Source: Apostichopus japonicus
Taxonomy: Eukaryota > Echinodermata > Holothuroidea > Aspidochirotida > Stichopodidae
Length of the DNA: 64,000 bases
Direction of reading: 5' to 3'
Assembly (NCBI RefSeq): GCF_037975245.1
Contig: NC_092568.1
Span: 15,149,501 to 15,213,500, forward strand
Both the position numbers and the translations under genes were made by a program. A model generated the notes under the pieces. The model was not told the origin of the DNA and did not search any database. It saw nothing but the letters and a program-made list of their open reading frames with translations. Below, in pieces: positions 44,581 through 56,479 of this stretch (the first letter of the stretch is position 1; each line of letters starts with the position of its first letter).

Positions 44581-46785
44581 GTTGTTGCCTTACACCGCAC
44601 TAGGTTTGTTTACATTGTATACCCACTATAGGTCACGTGACGCCGGTCACCGATTGTGTCTATTGGCAGCAAGTAACATGAGTGCAATCCTGTTCATAGT
44701 TTGCTTGATAATATATTTGCATATGAAAGGTATCTTTGCATAAATTTATCTTTGTATGTTTTTTATGTTCTACATTTAAAAAATGGTGTATAACGATTCG
44801 GAAACTTGTTTAGATCTTGTATATAGAATGTGGTTTCTCTTATGTTGTACAGCAACCCTATCGTGTTTGGTTTGGGTCACAGCATTTAAAATGTGAAAGT
44901 CTAAAATTTCTGTCTCGTGTCCCGTAAGATTATGTAAACAGAACATCTTGTAGGCTACTTCAATTACACAGCAAAATTAAAAGAATCACCATATGCCAAT
45001 AAAAATGAATTCTGTAGTAGTTGGATTTGACTAGAAAATCATGAACATCTCCATAGAGGTATTCAAGAACGAGTGGTTCTTTCATGACAATTCAGCTTTG
45101 TATTCTTTTTAAACAAGACCAAAGCTTTATGAGAAAGCAGTTGTTGGAGCAAGTTTTTTTTTCAAGGGAGTTAAATGCATTCTTTTAATTATTTTTACAT
45201 ATTCCATCCTTCATATTCTTCTACCATTTTATTATGTTACTCTTACTAGCCTGAAATGGAAACAGACTGTAAATGCTCACAATGAATATCCAAAGACGTT
45301 TAAAACTTAAAATCACAATCACAATTGTTCCTTTCAATGTTGCACTTCCACCGAACCTTTCTTAGTATTGTGTATGCCTTGCCCATGACAGACATTTTCA
45401 ATTCAAGGTATCTTTACTTTGATGGTTCATTTTTTTTATTTGCTTTCATATGCGTTATCACATTCAAATATGTACACATACATATCAAGATTTCATTTGG
45501 GGGGGGGGGGGGAGGTGGTCTGTTGTGGGCTGATGAGAGGTGGCAATTTTGTTATCAGAGTTTAACAGTGTTTCAAAGAACAGAAGGTATTCATCAAAAA
45601 TAAAAGTATAGTTTAAAGAAGATTATTATTATTTTTTTGTGTGTAGAGTTTTAGTCATTTGGCCCATGAAAGTCAATTTTCTTTATCAAAATTTGATACC
45701 TGTTAGGCTGTTTTGCTGTATTTAATACCCATGAGGAACCGTACCACTCCACCAACCCCTCTCCACTGCCGAAACCCCACCCGCCTAACTACCACTACCC
45801 CTTCACCACCCCACATCTTAAACACTCAGCTCCGGCCTTCCTGGTTCACTGAAACGAAATATCCTTGAGAAGTGCCCTATAGCTACACTGTCCCTAACAT
45901 GCATGATGGGAAATTTAACTTTCCAATTCGAAAAGTTATAATTTGAAAAATACATCCAAGAAAACGGATTTTTTTCTGCATGTGGAAAATCATTCTTGCC
46001 CACACGACTTGCTCATAATTGTCCTAACATTACACCTAGCCAAAATTCGTCTTAAACCCCCGACGCGCTTTCCTGTCGATTACGTCCAAACCAATTACCA
46101 AGTTGCGCATATGAAATTACCAAGACGATAGAGAGGCCAAATGTCGGAGCTATATTTGCATCATCAGAAATTGAAGCAGCAAGGTAGAATGGAAAAGCGT
46201 TTAGTTGATTATGAAAGGATTTGGGCATATTTTCGTGAAATGTTCACGAAAGGATGAGTTTACCAGACCAATATTTCGAGTGTCACGATAACTTGTGGTT
46301 TCTGTGTTTCAAAATATCTACGTAAGTAAGCTCGTTACTCATTTCAAATTAAACCTGACCTTTCTTCTATATGGTCAAACAGGAGATGTGTTAGGTTTCT
46401 TTGAAGTTAACTAGGTATTTGATTCTGAAGGTTTATCTAAAAGAAATATCGTTTTGAAATTCATGTTCCAGTTTTCTGTTTAGCGGGCAAGATTTAAATA
46501 TTCGTGACGTCATAAATCGGCAAAAATTGTGAGGTAACGGGGTCAGACTCCAAACTGTGTAGAGTATCACTCAAGAAAGAATTAAGCAGTTTCCACTTAA
46601 CAGCAGCTTCCCAGTGACATAAGTCCATTCTCTTTCCAGCTGCACCGGTCTACATAACCACAGCGGTAAATGAATTGACATATTTAGAATATTTGTGTCA
46701 ACAATTTTGCAATACCATTAAAAAGTTCAGTACCATTAAAATTTAGTACAATGGGTTTACATACTCAACTGTTTTCTTCATACAG
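44581..46785. other. Intergenic, no gene recognised
   Basis: No supported exons. A run of 14 G lies at 45499-45512. The short frames at 45325-45603 and 45818-46131 lack motifs. Confidence 0.5.
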
Positions 46786-47033
46786 ACATTCAGGAAACGC
46801 TGAAACAATTGGAAAGAGTTGTCCGTAAGATGACAAATGTTGAGGCCTGCAAATACCACAACTCATCAGATGAAATGCCACAGGAAGTACACGCAATTGT
46901 GTCAACTTCGCCGTTTGACCACCTTCAATACAAACCCTCGGATGTTAGTCGAAGTTTTGTAATGAACCTCTCAGTTTTGATGCTTAGATGTTACCACAAA
47001 AAACTTCATGAAAAGTCGACAATTGTCAAGTGA
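46786..47033 (+). CDS. Candidate coiled-coil exon, possible continuation of array gene
   Basis: Acceptor TTTTCTTCATACAG precedes 46786. Entered with two bases it reads IQETLKQLERVVRKMTN, a heptad-like helix, then VEACKYHNSSDEMPQEVHAI. The phase fits the phase-1 donor at 34313 (and its copies), giving a continuous coiled coil. The true 3' end is uncertain: donors such as GTTAGT near 46944 or GTAATG near 46960 would shorten it; otherwise the frame stops at 47031-47033. No family recognised. Confidence 0.4.
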
Positions 47034-47315
47034 ATTGAGAAAAGGGTAATTTTTCTTATTAAAACCAAAGTAGTTAAAAATTGGAACAAATCAAACAAAT
47101 ATGTTTGGATTACTTGCAGAAGGAATCTGTCCAATGATGATGTTGTCTTGGTTAACAGGTGTGTGTAAGATGGTTTGTCTTGTCTTGTCAAAATGAAATG
47201 TTATCTCAATATCCTGGTTGTTTAATAGGTTTCCACGCAGTCACTGCATCTGTTTCATTAGTTTCCATATGTCTGAACTGTTATTTTACCTTCACCCTTT
47301 TCCTCTGTTGTTGAG

Positions 47316-47425
47316 TTAAAGAATGAATATGGGGTTTACCTGACAACGACAGAAAAACTTGGAGTAGACAAGGCAAAATCCGACACAACAAAGGCCAGGA
47401 ATCTGATCTGTACGATTTTACACAG
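47316..47425 (+). CDS. Candidate exon, weakly BEN-like
   Basis: The open block after CTCTGTTGTTGAG ends at donor GTAGCA. It reads LKNEYGVYLTTTEKLGVDKA then TKARNLICTILHR, loosely like the middle of a BEN domain ('GVYV ... L--A ... K-VR-LL--LF'). It could belong to the same plus-strand gene as 46786. The evidence is only pattern and splice sites. Confidence 0.28.
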
Positions 47426-49012
47426 GTAGCATTGTTACAATGCAGCATCAAGGGAAACGTGGCCAGGGGTAAAGGTGCCAGTACAAAATGAGGCTCCGAG
47501 GGAAACCACCCTTAGGCCCAGAGGAGGGAATGCCATCATTGGTAAGTTTGGAGTTCATTCCCATATTCGGTCTACTTAAAAATGTAGAGATATGACAGAG
47601 GAAGCAAATGCTTTTACATGCAATCTCCCATCCAAGTCTCCCCCCCCCCTCCCTCCAAAAAAAGTTGAAAGTGCAAAGTCAGGGTCTCTAGATTCATGTT
47701 TATATTAGTTCTTAATTACTTTCAAAAGAAGAACTTGACTCCTCATTCACCTAAAAGGAGGACATTGTTGTATTTATTTCATATAGTACTGTACAAGGAG
47801 AGAACAAAGGTTAAATGGATAGGAATGATTACCTCAGATGAAGATAATATACCTTATACACCTCACTGTATGAGTCACGCATCATGTAAGGTTTAAGAGT
47901 AGAGGAAACTGATTTTACACAAACCGGAACAGATTCTGTATTTTGTAGCGAGTAATAGTGCTTGGCTTGCTAAAAATTGTGTTCATCAGACGAATCCATT
48001 ACTTTTATAAGCAAACATTTTAGAGTGTAGTTAAGTCAATGTGTAATTCCAAACAGCGCTTGTTATGCAAAGTCCACCAGTAGTTTCCCATGAAGTGCTG
48101 ATCACAATGGGCCAATTACCAAATTGTTAACTGCACATGTTTATTTGTAAAACCACGACATAAGGGATTCCATGTTCTTTATACAACAGATTACGTCATC
48201 CTTTTATATGCAATGAGCACCAGGCTATCAGAGTTGCGTGGAACCCTCCTGTCTGTGGCTGATGACGAGGAGACGCAACTGGTTGGTAGGATTTTATTGC
48301 ACATAATGTAGTTTTCCTTATATAAATATTTTGAATGGAGCATTCCAAACACTTCTCTCGCCAATATATGAGGGTGCTATTGTAACCAGAGCATAACATG
48401 GTTAATGTTTTGTATAGTTATAGTTTTCTTTTATTTTCCTACTTTTGTTTTTATTCATTTGATCATTTCCTTAATTTTCTTGTTTTTGTTTTTATTCATT
48501 TAACAATGAATAACCTTTACTTGGTAGATTGAGGATTTCCCTTCATTTTCACTTTTATTGCTAACTTCTAAATGGCAACAGTTAGTAGTCGGGTGGCCCT
48601 GTGCGATCTGTCTCTTTCTTAAACTAAGTAATTGTTTTGTGTGGTCCCATTTTCTAGGAATATATGAATGGCTCCAAGAGTCTATCCCTTTTCAGAACTG
48701 TGGGTGAAATGGACAGTTTTATAACTTTTTTGGTTAGATAGGAATGTGTTGGTGATAGATGATTATTTTAAATGTACCTTAGGACACCATAAGTTTAGTA
48801 ATGTGTCTGGTAAATTATTTATTAAGTATTAATTGACAGCTGGTTGGTCACTGGACCTCAGACACCAGGAAGTGGAGGGCAAGCTGGTTAAGAGTAAGAG
48901 GGGAAGTTGAGACAAAGGCTAAATCATGAATATTCAATGAACCAACCTTTGTGTTTAATTGGTTTAAGGTGGTCATGTGTGAGCTGCCTTGCACATTTGT
49001 TATGGGATGTAT

Positions 49013-49078
49013 TCCTATTATTATGGGATGTATTCTTATTATTATGGGATGTATTCTAATTATTATGGGATGGAATGA
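49013..49078. repeat. 22-bp tandem repeat, about 3.5 copies
   Basis: ATTATGGGATGTATTCYTATT repeated in tandem, with one-base variants. Confidence 0.85.
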
Positions 49079-51109
49079 ATAGGGTATGATGGTAGGGGGA
49101 AAGTTAAGAAAAGACACTGACGTCGAGTTTGTAATAGTTAGAGGAAAAGGATTAAGTTTGAAATAGAAGGGCACGAGATCATAATTATTTTCTTAGACTA
49201 ACTTCACCAGTAATAGAAAAGAGGACCAGTATTAAATTAATTAGAAGTAAGTAGACACTTTAAGCTATTTACCTATGGAGTTTTTATAGAAGTTTAGTGA
49301 ATACATCGAGCTTGTTTTACAAATGGATATTTTAGTTTAGTAAACACCTGGAACTGTTTTACATGAAGATTTCATATTTAATGAAAGTTCATCACCCGAA
49401 GCTGTACCAATGGAGGCAGACCTATACTTCATCCTGTGCATGATCTGGCAACCCTATTATTTATGTTGTGATGGAACTATAAATCCCCATTTTAATTATA
49501 CGTCCTTGTTTGGATCCGGAGTGAACCCCTGCAATGACCCAACCCAAGTGATGAACAGCCCCCGCTAGGGACCGAAACTGAGACGCCCCAAGAGGTTATT
49601 TCCCCGAGTCGCGAGCTATTCAGAGAACCACCCTACTCCAGCGACGCCCCCACTAAGTGAACCGCCCTAGAATTTTCCCAAGGAGACAATTTTGTTTTCA
49701 GATTGTATTCGGTCGACCCGCGCCGTGATTTTGTTATTATTTCGTTGGGACTGATAAGTATTTTTTCCATTAAGTTCAGTGGAGTCGTTATAAGAAGTAA
49801 GAGCTCCGAGATATGTAAGTTACAGCCATTTTTATAATTTTACATTAAGTTTAAGTAACCCCATTGATATTAATACAACGTCCATGTGCATAGTAAACAC
49901 ACCACTTTACCTTAATTTGTTTGTTTTTGTGTGAGCATTCCGCCTTTTTAAGTTGTCCCCAAGATCTCAGAGTAATCCGGCCCTACCCTCATGGGAAGGT
50001 GCCACTCGTCATCTTCCCAAACCTAAATATATATTAACGTCTGGTCACTGCGTTTTTGGCCGGCTACACTATCATTATGGAAGAAAAGACACGACCAGCT
50101 TATTTGTGCACCACTTCAAGATGTTTCAATGTAATGTGTGCTTCCTAAACATTTGTTTGTATTTGTGTGAAATAGTCAACAAGGTAATCTGTTTTGTTTT
50201 ATTATAAAGGTGTTAACAGTGTCCTTGTGTTAGAATCATCTTTGGCATTATTATTGAACATTGTTTTTACCTTCTAATGTCATTAGATAGGACCTATCTG
50301 TCCATACCCAATTCTTCATGGAGAAGCATGGACAATACATTTCGCATTATTTTTTGTCTTGTTTCATATGATCTTAATACCCCAGAATGTCTGGATTTTA
50401 TTCCTTGAGACATCCAAAATAGGGTTAAGGGGTCTTCATTTACTTTCTACTGAAGAAGAGTCTTTCTTTAACATTATCAAACCTGTATATCTTTAGTTAT
50501 TGTTTTGTTGATTTCTTTCATCTTCCATACCAAAGGCTCTTTTTATTTTTGTACACTTGCTATTATAAGTCCGTCCTGATAAAATAAGTAAAGAGGGCCC
50601 AATGGGGGAAGGGGTGGGGAAAGACTGGGCACTAAAGTAGTTAGTTTAGATTTTCCTTCTTTGTATGAATGCCAGAAGTTTTATTTATTTTTTGCACACT
50701 TGCCATAACTAGTCAGTCCTGATGTTGCACAACAAACTATTCGGTCCTAATGTATTTGTGTGTGTCTTCGATTACATGGTATTAACTAAATTTAATAAAC
50801 ATGTTTACTGGTACATTAATGGTCTTCTGTAATTTTTCGAGTGGCCAAAATTCTAAAATTTTTATACTAAATAAATTGCATCCAAATTGAACTTCAAATG
50901 CTTTAGGTTAAACTTTTAACAATCCAAAATGTTCAACATAAAATTCAGTTTTGCAGCAAACAGAATCAGTGTAGAGTTGCAGCTGATGAAAGTAAATTTG
51001 AAATTTCATGTATTATATATAATTATATGTATTATGATTGCCATTTACCTTAACCATGTCAAGTTTGACTGCACTATATTAAAACTAGTAAATCATAGAT
51101 AATTGTAAC

Positions 51110-51410
51110 CAAAATTAGCCAGATAAAATTGTTTATGGGCCATATAGAAATTTATCTGGATTTGCTCTCTATCAATCATATACCGTTTTATCTGGCCCAG
51201 TATGGATGCAATAAAATTTAACCAGATAAAATATGATATGGGTCATATAAAACTTACTTTATATCAAGTTATATCTGCCCAATTTTTTATCTGGCCAGAT
51301 ATAAATTACAGATCTGGAGCAGATCTGGCCCAGATTGATATTCCAGATCTGTCCAAGATCTGGATTCTTATATCTAGCCCAGATTTTGGACTTGCTCAAG
51401 CATACAACTG
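51110..51410. repeat. CCAGAT/ATCTGG-rich palindromic-word array
   Basis: Degenerate run of CCAGATAAAA, ATCTGGCCCAG, CCAGATCTG and TATCTGGCC words in both orientations over 300 bp. The style is that of the TTTTACC and GGGCCC arrays, with different words. No element ends are recognised. Confidence 0.6.
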
Positions 51411-53803
51411 AAAAATGTTTCATAGGCAATTGCTTGGGCTTTTGGGAATGAGATTTAACAACTAACCAAACGTGGTAAAGAATATCATGATTTGTGCACC
51501 AATCAGGCCTAGTTATGTGTTAGCTGTGGAACTGCTGTTCGCCATTTAACATAATGTTTTATTACACAATTCAGAGTGCTCGGGGTGAATTAGCCAATTA
51601 TGATATCAATGTAATTATAGGCCAGGAAATAATTGCTTACGCCACACAGACTGAAACGAAAACAAACCAATTTTATTTCTAGGCTTGTTAACAATATGCA
51701 GGCTAGAGCTACTGTACCGTGCTGCGGTTTCGTGTCCAGAAGCCGGTGTGAAAAATAAGTTGCAATATGCGATGTAATGTATAAATAACCTTTCTTAAAT
51801 GTGACCATCACTGTGCAAATAGAGGTTAAGCGTTTCCCACGTGTGAACTAACATAGGCCTGTGACAGAAATCATCTTTCCTACGAAACGGCCAGGGCTAA
51901 CCACAGCCATAGTGTGTATCATATACTGTAAGTTACAGATATTACCTCAGATGCCACTATGAGCTGCCTCGATTTGGGCGGGTTGAGAAGCCCTAGATTG
52001 CAACACTTTCCTTCCATTTAGGAATGAGAGAGTTCCATTTTCAGCCAGTCTGAAGACTGACTTTGTCTCCGTCAGATCCTTCCGGGTTTTTCTTTTACCA
52101 CTTGGATAGTTTCTCATCTCTTAGGATATTAGCTATTTGTCAGACGATTTCTGCGAACTTTTCCATTTTTAGTTATGAATTGACTTACTGATAAATATAC
52201 AGAAGCCGAATGCGAAAAATCGCTAATAATACGGATACTGCCAGAGTCCATTACTGATTATTTGTTTACTACTTTAATGTATCTGCTAGCGGACATTGTG
52301 TTCGGGGAGACACAATTTATAACAAAATAAACGACCGTCAGATAATGTCCACCCTTCGTGTAACCATAGCATATACTGTCCGTGGCGACAGTATCTACCA
52401 ACAGGCCTTGTAAAATAGGTCCGGAAAGACTTAATATAAAAATATATTAATTGTTCTAGAGGGACTAAGACAGTATGTACTGAGTATGGGGATATATGCG
52501 ACAGTTTGTACTGTTACACCGGAACCCGATGAGCGAGGGTTATTCAATCTGCTCCTTCAGTTTCACTATCTATAATATCTACTCACCGTAATTTATCGTT
52601 TTTCTAATAACAATGTTCGCCACGGTTACCGCTCACACTATTCGAAGTTTCTTCATCCATTAGGGTACTTGGGCATGGGATCACCTATCATTAATACCAT
52701 GGCCAACGTTTGCTATACGACGTTGTTCTCTGTAAGTCGTAAAAAGGCTAAATTTGATTCAGCGATCGTCCGATGTTCCTCGAGTATGCAGTTCATTTAC
52801 TTTGTACCAATCAATAGACACACATACATTTGTCAACATGCCACATTGTGAAAGTCGTTATTTGGATTATTTCGGCGGAGGGATATCAAATTTAAGTACA
52901 TTCATCACAGCCAGTTGATAAGTATAGGGAATATAGGCATTCTCTCTAACACGATACAGTACAAAGGATGCTTTTCAATTGAGTTCAAATATTTATTGTA
53001 CAACTATTAAGTATGATCCTTTATAATACCATATGCAAATGTAAACGATATGATAGCCATATACTTTCTTTGATGATATTCCCGACACAAAGATCAATGT
53101 AAGCAAAATAATCCTAACTGCGTATCTAAGTTGTAATCATGTAAATACGACTGACGTTATTTTGGGGATACATACGGTAAGAGATGTACTCCATTGATCA
53201 CAGACTGACAATATAACTTTTTATTATGTTATCTCTTCTATATTGAAGTAATCAACATTGTTTATACAGTTAAACGCCGTGTGTAAGGAAAGAATAATTT
53301 GGAAGTTGCAATATTGTTTCTGAGCATAACATACCACATAATGTCTATTTCTAAATGAAAATTACACGAGATTTATAGAGAACATTTAATTAACGAAAAA
53401 TTGAAGCTGAATGTTTTCAATAAATTCAGTATAAAGGGAAAATGAAACTGAGATATAACCATTCCTTAATCTGAGTACCGCATACCGGTATAAGAAGAAA
53501 CAAGAGCTCAGTTATTAAATTTAACTGATGAAGCTATTCCATCATGCATTCGATGCAACTTTTTTTTTCTTTCTTTTTGAAGGAGCCCCTCGATGAAGAC
53601 GGCACTTGTATCAATTTAGTGATGTAATACAAAAGATTGATTGATGTAATAGTTAAGTAAATAAAGAGGTAAAATGTTCTAGGATTTGCGAGAAAAAAGA
53701 TAAAGAATGGTCTCCGATGTTTTAGATGCTTACGGTTTTAAAATACGAATGTGGGAAGAGTGACCGATATAAACATTTCTAAACTAATCGAATTGACTGA
53801 CCG

Positions 53804-53827
53804 TATATATATATATATATATATATA
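53804..53827. repeat. (TA)n microsatellite
   Basis: Uninterrupted TA dinucleotides inside the retroinsertion. Confidence 0.95.
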
Positions 53828-53871
53828 CTCATGATATGTACCTGTCGACCTAAGGTATGATCCATAGTTTC

Positions 53872-53872
53872 C

Positions 53873-53935
<63 letters not shown>
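53872..53935. repeat. (TA)n microsatellite
   Basis: TA run broken by a single C near 53890, inside the retroinsertion. Confidence 0.95.
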
Positions 53936-53937
<2 letters not shown>

Positions 53938-55290
53938 TTATTTTTATATTTTTATATGTATTTTTTTTATTTTTTTTAGCCATCATTTATTGTTCATCTT
54001 TTGCAACAACACCATTTATTCCATATTTTTCCTTAAAGTACATAAACGCAAACATTCTGCATTAAAACCTTAATGCATATAAACCAAACAGTAATGGCAT
54101 CAGAGCAACCACTATTCTTCAAATAAAAATGGGTAAGTACTAAAAGTGGCCTTTAAGGTCTGGAACGGAAACGGCCCACGTAACTTGTTCTTATGTAATT
54201 AATGTTCCCCTTGTAGTTGAAATTTGGACTTATACAAAAATTCGTTTACAATTAACGTACCGATGCAACTTTTCACTACATAGCATGTACGTCTTTCTTT
54301 TGATGCACATATTTTCTAAACTCTGTGTTGTTTTCATTTCATATATGATAAACTAATCTTAGAAATTTCCGCCTGAGATGATCTATAGACAGATTGTGGA
54401 GCGGCCATGCACTTCCCGTGTACATTTCGTAAAGTGAACAATTGGATAACGAAATTTGACTGAACATCATGAATATAAGAGTAAGCAAACAGAGATGCTC
54501 CTGCAGCTACACATGTACTGGTTCCAGCTGCTCAACAGAATTCTTCTCTGAAGTGTAAATCATATTAAGTATATCAAAACCAATATAGGTAGACCGTCAA
54601 TTTTGTATCGTAATGTTTATATCACCAAATAAATTTAACACGTTTCACTTAACCCGAAGGCCAATATGTGTTAACCACCTATAACTTTGAATCATTGTTT
54701 GGTTATTTCATGTTCCTGTTCTTCACCCATAATAAATAACAACTTTTACAGCTGAAAATTAAATACAAGAACATGTATAAAGCGCATGCATGTACAATAT
54801 TATGATACGATACAAACTTCAAAGTGTATACTAATAAACCCCCATTGTGTGATTCAAATTTAAATGTAGTTTCATATTTCATTATTTGTGGCACAGATAT
54901 AGGACAAGGTCATAAACAAACAAAAAATTAACTAGGAGTAATTTGTTATCGCTTTATTTCAAAGTTTTGCACCGTGGTGTTGCCCACAATGAACTGAAAG
55001 CAGCCAAATAGAACTAATTTAACAACAGATTTAATATTAATTATTTGTGTTCCGTTTGGTACATAGGCCACTAGATTGTAACTCTCTCGCGGAACCAGTA
55101 TGATGTCTATAAATCCGACTTATTGTGCTTTACCAAATGACTCTAACAGAATATAGAACAGATCATATAGTATTTATTAATATGGGCTGTGTTTGGACAG
55201 GATCAAACAGAACCAGAATCTAAGAAAATATGGGGAATTACAGAGTTACAAGTTATAAGATATAGGACTCCTAGCTCAATGGCTGATTTC

Positions 55291-56442
55291 AAGCTGAATG
55301 TTTACAATAAATTCAGTATAAAAGGAAAATGAAACTGAGATAAACTCATTCCTTAATCTGAGTACCGCATACCGGTATAAGAAGAAACAAGAGATCAGTT
55401 ATTAAATTTAACTGATGAAACTATTCCATCATGCATTCGATGCAACTTTTAACTACATAGCATGTACGTCTTTCGTTTGATTTTCAAAATTCTGTGTTGA
55501 TGTGCATCTCATATTTGATAAACTAATCTTAGAAATTTCCGCCTGAGATAATCTGTAGACAGTTTATGAAGCGGCCATGCACTTCCCGTGTACAAGTTTT
55601 ATAATTAATGATTGGATAATGAAATGTGGCTTAACATCATGAATATAAGAATTAGCAAAGAAAGATGCTCCTGCAGCTACACATGTGTTGTATCAAGCAG
55701 TTCAACAGAATTCTTCTATGAAGGTGTAAATCACATATCAAAACCAATTAACATAGACCATCAAAATTTAATATCGAGATGTTTCAATATCACCAAATAA
55801 ACTCAACACGTTTCACTTAACCTGATCGTCAATATGTGTTAACCACCTTTAACTTTGAATCATTATTTGGTTATTTCATGATCCTGTTCTTCACTCATTC
55901 AAGCACTTCTACAGCTGAATATCAAAGTCAATAAAATGTAAGTTAACGCATGTGAGATATTATGATACGATACACACTTTAATTTGTATACTAGTAATCT
56001 ACCATTCTGTGATACACATTCAAATGTAGTTTCATATTTCATTATTTGTGGCACAGATATAGGATATGGTCTTAAACAGAACTTTAACTAGGAGTAAGTT
56101 GTAATCGCTTTAATTCATAGTTTTGCACCGTGGTGTTGCCCACGTGAACTGAAAGCAGTCAAATAGAACTAACTTAACAACAGATGTAATATTAAATATT
56201 TGTTTCTGTTTGATACATAGGCCACTAGATTGTAATTCTTCCGCGGGAACCAGTATGATGTCTAAAAATCCGACTTATTGTGCTTAACCAAATGAGTCTA
56301 ACAGAATATAGAACACAGCAGATAAGTATTTATTGATATGGGCTGTTTTTAGACAGAAGCAAAAAGCACCACAGAATTATACAAGAGTGGGTGGGGGATC
56401 ACAGAGTTACAAGTTATAATATACAGGACTCCTAGCTCAATG
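55291..56442. repeat. Tandem segmental duplication, copy 2
   Basis: About 1152 bp and uninterrupted; it preserves the pre-insertion state of copy 1. Divergence looks like several percent by eye. Confidence 0.88.
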
Positions 56443-56479
56443 ATCGTAAGACAGTACAAGCATGGAACATATTTATGAG

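Larger units (their letters stand above)
47426..53403. other. Long gene-poor stretch
   Basis: No supported gene in about 6 kb. It contains a run of 10 C at 47640-47649, a 22-bp tandem repeat at 49013-49078, a CAGATCTGG-rich array at 51110-51410, and a GC-richer patch at 49500-49750 that could be a fragment of an unidentified retroelement. Confidence 0.5.
53561..54260 (-). mobile_element. Retroinsertion with poly(A)-like end and target duplication
   Basis: Absent from the paralogous copy (empty site at 55438-55447). CGATGCAACT occurs on both sides (53551-53560 and 54261-54270), a target-site duplication of 10 bp or a few more. The left end is T-rich (TTTTTTTTCTTTCTTTTT), so on the minus strand it ends in an A-rich tail. 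The body holds two (TA)n runs and no coding region, so it may be a SINE, a LINE 3' end, or a reverse-transcribed non-coding transcript. Confidence 0.8.
53404..55281. repeat. Tandem segmental duplication, copy 1 (interrupted)
   Basis: Matches 55291-56442 in order, with scattered substitutions and indels, from AAGCTGAATGTTT to CTCCTAGCTCAATG. Copy 1 is longer because a 700-bp segment (53561-54260) is inserted. Both copies lie just past the 3' end of the GTPase gene. Confidence 0.88.

Noticed and set aside
49480-49760. Solo LTR of a retrotransposon
   Set aside because: The patch is GC-richer and looks foreign, but I could not find matching TG...CA ends, a target duplication, a primer-binding site or a second copy.
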